The notes under the pieces: generated by a model | The model's database searches: none | What the model was told of the DNA's origin: nothing | Seen by the model: only the letters and a program-made list of their open reading frames with translations | Position numbers and translations under genes: made by a program | DNA from: Desulfuromonadaceae bacterium | GTDB taxonomy: Bacteria; Desulfobacterota; Desulfuromonadia; Desulfuromonadales; Syntrophotaleaceae | NCBI GenBank assembly: GCA_021107335.1 | Contig: JAIOSZ010000004.1 | Coordinates: forward strand, 1-7,121 | Length of the DNA stretch: 7,121 nucleotides | Reading direction: 5' to 3' | Part shown: positions 1 through 6,529 of the stretch, in pieces | Layout of the letters: every line of letters begins with the position of its first letter | How positions within the stretch are numbered: position 1 is the stretch's first letter

Positions 1-1421
<1,421 letters not shown>

Positions 1422-1467
1422 TCGCTGTTTCTGCTCTTCGTAAGGCCGGTGAACAGAGTCCTGCAAG

Positions 1468-1474
1468 AAAGGAA
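1468..1474 (+). promoter_or_regulatory. Ribosome binding site that sets the start of the HAD phosphatase gene
   Basis: AAAGGAA(G) lies about 10 bases before the ATG at 1485. The frame also stays open back to a GTG at 1449, which has no comparable purine-rich site. The twelve extra residues it would add are polar and fall outside the HAD fold, whose first strand begins right after the ATG (MARCVFIDLSGT). The ATG is therefore preferred. Confidence 0.6.
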
Positions 1475-1484
1475 GCAGTGCCTT

Positions 1485-2249
1485 ATGGCTCGATGCGTTT
1501 TTATCGATTTGAGCGGTACCTTGCATGTGGGGCGCACGCCTCTGCCAGGGGCTATCGAGGCGGTGGCTCGCTTGCGACGTGAGGGTTACCGGGTGCGCTT
1601 TGTCAGTAATACTTCCAGTAAAAGTCTCCGCTATCTGCAGCAGGTTTTGAGCGAAATCGGTTTCGATATCGCTCTTGAAGAACTCTTTACCGCGCCCTTG
1701 GTGGTCCGACGGCATCTACTCAAGCACCATTTACGCCCCTACCTTCTGGTCCATCCCGATCTAGAAAAAGAGTTTGCCGACCTGCCTCAGCAAGATCCTA
1801 ATGCGGTGGTGGTTGGCTGCGCCCTGCAGCACTTCACTTACGCTAATCTCAACCACGCCTTTCGTCTCCTCAAGGGAGGGGCGCAACTCATTGCCACTGG
1901 TCGTACTGCTTGCTTTGAAGGGCGCGACGGTTTGCAGCTCGATGCCGGTCCCTTTGTTGCCGCTCTCGAATACGCCGCCGGTTCCGAGGCACTGGTGCTT
2001 GGTAAGCCGTCGCCGGCTTTTTTCGCCGCAGCTCGGCAAGAGTTCAGCTGCCCGTTGGATCGGGTCACCATGATCGGTGATGACGCCCGTTCGGACGTGG
2101 GGGCTGCTCTGGCGGCGGGCATGCGCGCTATCTTGGTGCAGACGGGCAAATACCGGCCGGGGGACGAAGCTTTAATTGGACACGCCGATGCGCAGGTCGC
2201 TGCGAGCATGAGCGAGGCTGTGGAACTGATTTTGGCTGCGGAAAAATAA
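1485..2249 (+). CDS. HAD superfamily subfamily IIA phosphatase, HDHD2/LHPP-like
   Basis: A 254-residue cytoplasmic phosphohydrolase of the HAD fold with a C2-type cap. The nucleophile motif is FIDLSGTLH, with Asp8. Motif II is FVSNTSS (residues 39-45), motif III is GKPSP with Lys174, and motif IV is MIGDDARSDVGAA (196-208), all in the expected order. The cap lies between motifs II and III and contains NAVVVGCALQHFTY and the GPFVAALEYA helix. The sequence reads closely on animal HDHD2 and LHPP, including the C-terminal VQTGKYRPGDE segment. As in those proteins, the second acidic residue of the usual DxD nucleophile motif is Ser10. Substrate is unknown: LHPP acts on phosphohistidine, phospholysine and pyrophosphate, but HDHD2 is uncharacterised. 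It sits between the malic enzyme and a DUF1232 gene, probably in the same transcript, which does not reveal its role. Family assignment is strong; specificity is not inferable. Confidence 0.9.
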   Translation: MARCVFIDLSGTLHVGRTPLPGAIEAVARLRREGYRVRFVSNTSSKSLRYLQQVLSEIGFDIALEELFTAPLVVRRHLLKHHLRPYLLVHPDLEKEFADLPQQDPNAVVVGCALQHFTYANLNHAFRLLKGGAQLIATGRTACFEGRDGLQLDAGPFVAALEYAAGSEALVLGKPSPAFFAAARQEFSCPLDRVTMIGDDARSDVGAALAAGMRAILVQTGKYRPGDEALIGHADAQVAASMSEAVELILAAEK

Positions 2250-2314
2250 ACGAAGCGAGAAAGTGTTTTAGTGAAGGGCTTTTTCGCGGCTGGATAGTAG
2301 CTAAGGAGAGACTG

Positions 2315-2518
2315 GTGAAAAATTCCATCGTACTGTTGCTGGGGCTGCTGAGAGTCATCTATCTGCTCAACCCGGGGGCCGGCATCTTTGAGCTGATCCC
2401 GGACAATCTGCCTTTTGTCGGTAATCTCGATGATGCTGCGGCCCTGGCGCTGCTGGTTATGTGTCTGCAGTATTTCGGCATTAATCTTCCGGATCTATTT
2501 CGCCGTAAAAAAGACTGA
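2315..2518 (+). CDS. Small DUF1232 (YkvA-type) membrane protein
   Basis: A 67-residue protein starting at GTG 2315, with a strong AAGGAG site at 2303-2308. Residues 4-20 are hydrophobic and likely form a membrane segment. They are followed by the DUF1232 signature at residues 26-40, E-L-I-P-D-N-L-P-F-V-G-N-L-D-D, where the family typically has D-L-I-P-D-x-I-P-x-x-G-x-x-D-D. A second hydrophobic helix follows (residues 41-56), and the protein ends in a basic tail (RRKK). Most DUF1232 proteins are longer, so this is a minimal version with essentially one motif between two helices. The function of the family is not known. It lies 65 bases after the HAD gene and 118 bases before otsB on the same strand. 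Confidence 0.82.
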   Translation: MKNSIVLLLGLLRVIYLLNPGAGIFELIPDNLPFVGNLDDAAALALLVMCLQYFGINLPDLFRRKKD

Positions 2519-2636
2519 GCGTGGGTTTTTTATAAGCCCCTTTTCAGGATAGGCGAATCGCCATTGTCTCAGTGGCCATACGGCGCCAGCGGTAGGCTGT
2601 CATCAGGTCCCACTACGAATTTGAGGAGATAGTTTT
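2519..2636 (+). other. Intergenic gap upstream of otsB
   Basis: 118 bases without a gene. It begins with a weak A/T-only pairing (TAAAAAA near the end of the DUF1232 gene against TTTTTTA at about 2525-2531) and contains a tiny GGCG-AAT-CGCC hairpin at 2552-2562. It ends with the otsB ribosome site GAGGAG at 2623-2628. No good sigma-70 promoter pair was found by eye. Whether otsB is transcribed from its own promoter or from upstream cannot be decided here. Confidence 0.4.
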
Positions 2637-3452
2637 GTGAGTGATGCAGTAAAGAGACGATTATCCAACGAATTGCCTTCAGCATTGAAGAACATGGAGC
2701 AGCTGAATGGGGAACTGAAAGATCGTCGACCAGTAGTTTTTATCGATTTTGACGGTACTCTGACGCCCATTGCCGAGCGACCGGAGATGGCTGATATTTC
2801 GTTGGACATGCGTGAGTCGGTTCGTCGCCTGGGGCAGTGCTGTACCCTAGCCATTGTCAGTGGACGTGATCTGGATGATGTGCGTGCCAAAGTTGGCATC
2901 GACGAGATTTACTATGCTGGTAGCCACGGGTTTCATATTGCCGGCCCGGCCGGTTTCGGTCATGAATTGCAACAGGGTAGCCAATTTCTGCCTGCTCTGG
3001 ATAGGGCAGAACGGGCCTTACTGCGACAGCTTAGATCTATTGCTGGCGCACAGGTGGAACGGAAAAAATTCGCTGTGGCGATCCATTTTCGGCGGGTGGC
3101 CAATGAACAGGTGGATGCTGTGACGGCGGTGGTTGACGGGGTTCTGGCAGATAGCGAGGGGTTGCGCAAGACGGGCGGCAAGATGATCTTTGAACTGCGC
3201 CCCGACATCGACTGGGACAAGGGCAAAGCGCTGACCTGGTTGCTGGAAAAGTTGCAACTGGATAAGCACAACACCGTGCCGATCTACATTGGCGATGACT
3301 TGACGGACGAGGACGCCTTTCGTGAGCTGCAACAGCACGGCATCGGTATTTTAGTGCGTGAGGAGGCTCGACCGACCCTGGCTCGGTATGCCTTGGAGAG
3401 CGTTGACGAGGTGGGAATCCTGTTGCGACGTTTGGCGACGCAGTTCGAATAG
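2637..3452 (+). CDS. otsB: Trehalose-6-phosphate phosphatase
   Basis: Hydrolyses trehalose 6-phosphate to trehalose and phosphate, the second step of the OtsA-OtsB route to the compatible solute trehalose, in the cytoplasm. It has 271 residues and starts at GTG 2637, eight bases after GAGGAG (2623-2628). All HAD motifs of the trehalose-phosphatase family are visible: FIDFDGTLTPI with Asp37 and Asp39, AIVSGR with Ser75, the family-typical AGSHGF (94-99), DWDKGKALTWLL with Lys195 (192-203), and YIGDDLTDEDAF (217-228). A charged segment of about 30 residues precedes the catalytic strand, and the length is normal for bacterial OtsB. No trehalose-6-phosphate synthase gene (otsA) is next to it in this window, although the pair is often adjacent. 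A strong hairpin begins 20 bases after its TAG stop. Assignment is confident. Confidence 0.95.
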   Translation: MSDAVKRRLSNELPSALKNMEQLNGELKDRRPVVFIDFDGTLTPIAERPEMADISLDMRESVRRLGQCCTLAIVSGRDLDDVRAKVGIDEIYYAGSHGFHIAGPAGFGHELQQGSQFLPALDRAERALLRQLRSIAGAQVERKKFAVAIHFRRVANEQVDAVTAVVDGVLADSEGLRKTGGKMIFELRPDIDWDKGKALTWLLEKLQLDKHNTVPIYIGDDLTDEDAFRELQQHGIGILVREEARPTLARYALESVDEVGILLRRLATQFE

Positions 3453-3472
3453 AGATTCAACTGAAGTGCAAA

Positions 3473-3510
3473 AAACCACCGCCCGGCGAAAAGGCACCGG
3501 GTGGTGGTTT
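3473..3510. terminator. Bidirectional intrinsic terminator between convergent otsB and the lipoprotein gene
   Basis: A 14-base-pair stem (3473-3486 with 3497-3510) encloses a 10-base loop. The arms are complementary except for one G-U type pair, and the core is GC-rich. On the minus strand the stem runs directly into a T tract (A tract at 3470-3475 on the plus strand), so it looks best as the terminator of the minus-strand lipoprotein gene. On the plus strand the arm ends in TTT followed by an AT-rich stretch, so it probably also ends the otsB transcript. Confidence 0.85.
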
Positions 3511-3579
3511 GATTATAATCGCTAGAAAGTAGCGGTTTGCAGAGTGGCCCCTGGACCGAGCGTTTAGCTCGAAATGAGG

Positions 3580-3702
3580 TTAGTTAGCGCTATCCTGAAT
3601 CGCTTCGCCGGCCTTTTCCAGGTCCTTGCCAACGCCGGCCATGGTATTGCAACCACTCAAGGCGAGGCCTATCAGTAACAGCAGTACAGCCCATTTCTTC
3701 AT
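3580..3702 (-). CDS. Entericidin A/B-family small lipoprotein
   Basis: A 40-residue protein reading from ATG at 3702 down to TAA at 3582-3580. It has a Lys-Lys n-region, a leucine-rich core (WAVLLLLIGLAL) and the lipobox L-S-G-C with the lipidated Cys18. The mature part is 23 residues, CNTMAGVGKDLEKAGEAIQD followed by SAN. The 'CNT..G.GKD...AG..I.....' pattern is the hallmark of the entericidin EcnA/EcnB family, whose E. coli members are 41-48 residues. Asn at +2 is compatible with outer-membrane sorting. A good ribosome site AGAGGGA (complement of 3711-3717) sits eight bases upstream. In E. coli EcnB is a bacteriolytic lipoprotein and EcnA its antidote, but here only one member is visible and many bacteria carry single copies of unclear role. 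It is convergent with otsB and lies downstream of the M23 peptidase gene on the same strand. Confidence 0.88.
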   Translation of the reverse strand: MKKWAVLLLLIGLALSGCNTMAGVGKDLEKAGEAIQDSAN

Positions 3703-3865
3703 GATTTCGCTCCCTCTTTTTAGGTTGTAGCGCGTGCCTGAACACGGCAGCGACTTTCAGGTACTCTTTGATTGATGCCGAGGATAGATCAAGAAGCGCC
3801 TGACATTCAATAGAAAAATGGTCGCTAGCCCAGGTGAGAATCGCTGGAGGCAAGGACGGGCATTT
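3703..3865 (-). promoter_or_regulatory. Leader of the lipoprotein gene with a weak sigma-70-like promoter candidate
   Basis: 163 bases separate the stop of the M23 gene from the lipoprotein start, enough for an independent promoter. On the minus strand TTGAAT (complement of 3805-3810) and TATCCT (complement of 3781-3786) are separated by 18 bases, each matching four of six consensus positions. This is a modest match that could be chance. No hairpin clearly terminating the M23 transcript was found here. Confidence 0.3.
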
Positions 3866-4768
3866 TCAAGGCGGCGATTCAAGGGCCCGCAGAAGAGCCA
3901 GGGGATCGACCTTGCAGTTATGTACCCGAGCTCCCCAATGCAGGTGAGGCCCGCTGGCCCGGCCTGTGGCACCGGCCAAGCCGATGGTTTGGCCGGCAGC
4001 GACCCGCTCGCCTTCGCTGATGCTGATTCTGGAGAGATGAAAATACATGGTAATAACGCCCATGCCGTGATCGATGTAAACGCTCTTGCCGGCAAAAAAG
4101 TGATTGGTTACCAGCACCACCAGGCCGCCGCCAGCGGTCGCCACAGGTTCGCCGAGCCGGGCCCGCTGATCGACACCGCTGTGATAGCTGCGGGGCTGAC
4201 CGTTGAGGATGCGCTGCAGGCCAAAGGGGGAAAGTAGCTTGCCTTGTACCGGCAGTTGAAAGGGGGCCTTCCAGAGGCATGCCTGCTGCAAATGGTTAAA
4301 AACCCTGTCCCGTTCGGCCTCCTCGCGGCGGTGGCGTTCTATGGCCTTTTGATCGGGGCTGACCTGTCGTGGAGGCAGGCTGAGGTGCTGCTCGGGAAAG
4401 TTTTTTTCCTCGATCTGCAGATTGACAAGATGGTTGCGGCGAAGTCCGCTACGGGCTGTGATCTGCAGCTTGCCTTGATGGATTCCTGCAGCCATATCCC
4501 GGGGGATGCCGATCAAGGCTACCAGTCGTCCATTGGGCAGAGGTGACAGGTCAATGAGTTGCTTTCGCCAGAGCAGGGTAGCTGAAAAAATGGCCGTGGC
4601 CGGGTTAAGCTCGATGCGAGCCACGTCGCCAGTCCTCAGAATTGAAGGATGAATGGTGACAGACCACTCTGCCGCCATTGCTTTACGGTGTGGCTTACAG
4701 ACCGGCATCAGGGTCAGAATGGCTAACAGGCAGCTTATTTGGAGAAATTTCGTCATTACACCACGCAT
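3866..4768 (-). CDS. Secreted M23-family (LytM-type) metallopeptidase
   Basis: A 300-residue exported protein likely to cut peptidoglycan cross-bridges or stems, or to act as a LytM-domain regulator, in the periplasm. The N-terminus carries a signal peptide (hydrophobic core at residues 8-23, probable cleavage after AMA near residue 32). Residues about 34-120 form a beta-rich domain (TGDVARIELNP) resembling the Ig-like N-terminal domain of some M23 peptidases. A charged, probably helical linker spans 135-162. The M23 domain covers about 178-296: YHSGVD supplies His196 and Asp200, MYFHLS supplies His244, and GPHLHWG supplies His275 and His277. The zinc ligands and catalytic histidines are thus complete, so an active enzyme is expected. 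ATG 4768 gives the longest form. ATG 4756 (MTKFLQ) gives an equally good signal peptide, and neither has a strong ribosome site. It is divergent from the TraB/GumN gene and upstream of the lipoprotein gene. Confidence 0.92.
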   Translation of the reverse strand: MRGVMTKFLQISCLLAILTLMPVCKPHRKAMAAEWSVTIHPSILRTGDVARIELNPATAIFSATLLWRKQLIDLSPLPNGRLVALIGIPRDMAAGIHQGKLQITARSGLRRNHLVNLQIEEKNFPEQHLSLPPRQVSPDQKAIERHRREEAERDRVFNHLQQACLWKAPFQLPVQGKLLSPFGLQRILNGQPRSYHSGVDQRARLGEPVATAGGGLVVLVTNHFFAGKSVYIDHGMGVITMYFHLSRISISEGERVAAGQTIGLAGATGRASGPHLHWGARVHNCKVDPLALLRALESPP

Positions 4769-4917
4769 TTGTTTCCATAAGGCGGGCTTTAAGGTGTTGC
4801 GCTCTTTGTCGCTGAGCTTAATATTTTACCATGAAAAGGCCGGTTCTCGCCACGGTACAAAGAGAATTGAGAAACGCACCGTGTCACAGGGTAAACAACG
4901 GACTGAGGGAGAATAAA
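4769..4917. promoter_or_regulatory. Divergent intergenic region between the M23 and TraB/GumN genes
   Basis: 149 bases that must carry the promoter(s) for two outward-facing genes. An AT-rich centre (4818-4830) offers a TAAAAT -10-like box on the minus strand (complement of 4824-4829). It also offers TAATAT on the plus strand (4820-4825), with a poor TTGCGC -35 sixteen bases before it. Neither has a good -35 partner, so specific promoter calls are weak. The right end holds the ribosome site GAGGGAGA at 4905-4912. Confidence 0.35.
4905..4912 (+). promoter_or_regulatory. Ribosome binding site that sets the start of the TraB/GumN gene
   Basis: GAGGGAGA lies five bases before GTG 4918. The frame is open back to an ATG at 4831, but that start lacks a good ribosome site and would bury the signal peptide behind 29 polar residues. 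GTG 4918 puts a Lys-Arg n-region and hydrophobic core at the N-terminus. Confidence 0.75.
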
Positions 4918-5781
4918 GTGAAAAGGTTGTTTCTGGTTATTCTGGGGCTAATTGGTCTCTGTGGAAGTGCCGCTGCGGAAAGTTCCGTATGGGTGGTTCG
5001 TCACGGTAATTTGGAGACCTATCTGGGGGGTACCTGCCATGTACTGCGCCCGGAAGATTATCCCTTGCCGGTCGAATTTGAGAAGGCTTATCAAGCTGCT
5101 GAGCAAATTGTCTTCGAAGCCGATCCTGGTCAGTTAAACAGCCCACAGATGCAGCAACTGATCGCGCGTAAGGCCTTTTACCTTGATGGCACCACGCTGG
5201 AACAGGTTCTGCATCCTACGACCTATCAGCTGCTGCAGGACCATTGCCAGCGTCGGAATCTTCAGCTGAGCGCCTTCGCTCATCTTAAACCGGCCATGGC
5301 GTCTTTAACTCTGCTGGCTATTGAACTTCAACGCCAGGGCATCGATCAGGGTGGCGTTGATCTGCACTTTTACCAGAGAGCAGTGGCTGATGGAAAGGGG
5401 CGGGGGGCCCTGGAAACCTTTGAACAGCAGCTAGAGTTCATGCTGAACATGGCCGAAGGTCGGGAAGACCGCTTTATGCAACATTCGATTGGTGAGTTGG
5501 AACGACTTGACGAAGTTTTCGAGGGCCTCATCGCTGCCTGGCGTAAGGGCGATGACGAAAAGATCACCAAGCTTGTGACGGACGATTTCAAAGAGCAGTT
5601 CCCGGAGATTTACCGCACCCTGTTCAGCGCGCGCAATGCGGCCTGGGTGCCTTTTCTCGAAACGTATATCGCCAGCCAAGAAACAGAACTGGTCCTGGTC
5701 GGGGTCGGTCACTTAGTCGGTGACGACGGCTTGGTAGCGGAACTGCGAAAACGAGGCTATCGAGTCGAGAAGCTCCCCTGA
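4918..5781 (+). CDS. TraB/GumN family exported protein
   Basis: A 287-residue protein of the TraB/GumN (TIKI-like) family. It starts at GTG 4918 with a signal peptide ending in GSAAA before Glu21, so it is probably periplasmic. Family marks are the N-terminal G-G-T-C-H motif at 37-41 (usually G-T/S-x-H), GVDLHF at 136-141, LETFEQQLEFM at 165-175, the segment RNAAWVPF at 219-226, and the C-terminal GVGHLVGDDGLVAELRKRGY at 252-271. The two G-x-H motifs and conserved Glu residues form the putative metal site; the eukaryotic relatives TIKI are metalloproteases. Bacterial members have no settled function. It faces away from the M23 peptidase gene, hinting only at an envelope setting. A run of 11 C follows three bases after the TGA stop. 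Family confident, activity unknown. Confidence 0.9.
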   Translation: MKRLFLVILGLIGLCGSAAAESSVWVVRHGNLETYLGGTCHVLRPEDYPLPVEFEKAYQAAEQIVFEADPGQLNSPQMQQLIARKAFYLDGTTLEQVLHPTTYQLLQDHCQRRNLQLSAFAHLKPAMASLTLLAIELQRQGIDQGGVDLHFYQRAVADGKGRGALETFEQQLEFMLNMAEGREDRFMQHSIGELERLDEVFEGLIAAWRKGDDEKITKLVTDDFKEQFPEIYRTLFSARNAAWVPFLETYIASQETELVLVGVGHLVGDDGLVAELRKRGYRVEKLP

Positions 5782-5784
5782 ATT

Positions 5785-5795
5785 CCCCCCCCCCC
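5785..5795 (+). repeat. Homopolymer tract of 11 C
   Basis: Eleven consecutive C directly downstream of the TraB/GumN stop codon. Tracts of this length are prone to slippage in vivo and to read errors. It is complementary to the G9 tract at 5966-5974. Confidence 0.9.
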
Positions 5796-5896
5796 TTGTT
5801 TATTGTCTACCTGAAAGTTTTGTCGGAGGTTTTTCTCGTCAGATCGGCTGCTGGCGGTATTGGATTGATATTATGAACTTCCCCTTTGGTTTCCGA

Positions 5897-5927
5897 AAAA
5901 CAATTTTGAAAAGTCTAATATTGTTTT
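5897..5927. repeat. Inverted repeat just upstream of the PAS sensor start
   Basis: AAAACAAT at 5897-5904 and its exact complement ATTGTTTT at 5920-5927, separated by 15 bases. It ends next to the AAGG ribosome site and nine bases before GTG 5936. It could be an operator or a weak RNA hairpin influencing translation; the low GC content makes a chance occurrence plausible. Confidence 0.35.
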
Positions 5928-5935
5928 AAGGTACC

Positions 5936-6529
5936 GTGATTATTGGATTTGTCATGTTTTGTAATGGGGGGGGGATGTTGGACAATTCAATTTTTCTGTC
6001 GTTGTTGATGGTTGGTATCTTTGCCCTGGTGGGCGTGGCGTTTAGCATTCTTTTGTACAAAAAAAACGAGTCATTCAAGACGCTGCGCAAAAGCGAACAA
6101 CATTTTCGCTGCCTGGTGGAGACGGCCAGTGACTGGATCTGGGAGATGGATGCCGCCGGTCGCTATACATTCGCCAGTGCACAGGTTCTGGATCTGCTGG
6201 GTTACGCACCGCCGGAAATATTGGGCAAGACCCTGCTCGATCGGATGGATCCGGTAGAAGCCCGCCACATCGAGGAAAAATTCAAAAATATCATCAAAGA
6301 CCAGCAGCCCTTTCATTTAGTTAAAAAAAATAACCTGCACCGGGACGGCAGACAAGTTGTGTTTGAAAGCAACGGTCTGCCGTTTTTTGATAACCATGGC
6401 AAGTTGGCTGGGTATCGGGGGGTCGATCGGGATATTTCTGAACGGGATAAATCGCAGGATGCCCTGCATCTGGCCTTACATAGTTTCGATTCATCGATCA
6501 GCGGCATTGTCATGGCTGACTTGAGATGA
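5936..6529 (+). CDS. Membrane-anchored PAS sensor protein, N-terminal part ending at an in-frame TGA
   Basis: 197 residues up to the TGA at 6527-6529. A transmembrane segment lies at about 18-41 (FLSLLMVGIFALVGVAFSIL), followed by a charged stretch and a PAS domain at about 52-172. That domain starts SEQHFRCLVETASDWIWEMD and closes with the PAC-type YRGVDRDISERDKSQ. A second PAS domain begins at about 177 (HLALHSFDSSISGIVMADLR) but is cut after its first strand. The same frame continues past the TGA with the rest of that domain, so this is one gene interrupted by a stop, not a natural C-terminus. GTG 5936 has a TAAGG site four bases upstream. ATG 5954 and ATG 5975 are in-frame alternatives; 5975 gives a typical MLDNS-plus-membrane-helix start but lies directly against the G9 tract. 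Such proteins are normally histidine kinases or cyclic-di-GMP enzymes; the output domain is not in view. Confidence 0.75.
   Translation: MIIGFVMFCNGGGMLDNSIFLSLLMVGIFALVGVAFSILLYKKNESFKTLRKSEQHFRCLVETASDWIWEMDAAGRYTFASAQVLDLLGYAPPEILGKTLLDRMDPVEARHIEEKFKNIIKDQQPFHLVKKNNLHRDGRQVVFESNGLPFFDNHGKLAGYRGVDRDISERDKSQDALHLALHSFDSSISGIVMADLR
5966..5974 (+). repeat. Homopolymer tract of 9 G at the start of the PAS sensor gene
   Basis: Nine consecutive G directly before the in-frame ATG at 5975. If translation starts at 5936 or 5954, the tract encodes three Gly. Loss of one G leads to a TGA after about a dozen codons, and gain of one leads to a TAG after about 25 codons. If translation starts at 5975, the tract fills the space where a ribosome site should lie. 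Confidence 0.9.

Larger units (their letters stand above)
5782..5935 (+). other. Intergenic region with C11 tract, upstream of the PAS sensor gene
   Basis: 154 bases without a convincing gene. It begins with a run of 11 C (5785-5795). A TATTAT at 5869-5874 could be a -10 box but has no recognisable -35 at the right distance. An 8-base inverted repeat AAAACAAT/ATTGTTTT (5897-5904 and 5920-5927, 15-base spacer) lies just before the ribosome site of the sensor gene. No intrinsic terminator for the TraB/GumN gene was found. Confidence 0.5.

Noticed and set aside
2255..2287. Hairpin after the HAD gene as a terminator (GCGAGAAAG with CTTTTTCGC)
   Set aside because: The stem is only nine pairs with one wobble, the loop is long, and no T tract follows.
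3590..3853. Longer minus-strand reading frame over the lipoprotein region
   Set aside because: It has no family likeness and no signal features, and it overlaps the much better supported 40-residue lipoprotein gene in another frame.
3818..4237. 139-residue plus-strand reading frame opposite the M23 gene
   Set aside because: It is antisense to the catalytic domain of a clear M23 peptidase and has no domain signature or ribosome site.
4831..4917. Upstream ATG start for the TraB/GumN gene
   Set aside because: It would add 29 polar residues ahead of a signal peptide, and it lacks the strong ribosome site found before GTG 4918.
5852..5868. Sigma-54 promoter before the sensor gene
   Set aside because: A TGGC is present, but the GC of the -12 element is missing at the required distance.
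5873..5929. 18-codon leader peptide before the sensor gene
   Set aside because: It has no convincing ribosome site and no attenuation-like residue pattern; it is likely a chance frame in AT-rich DNA.
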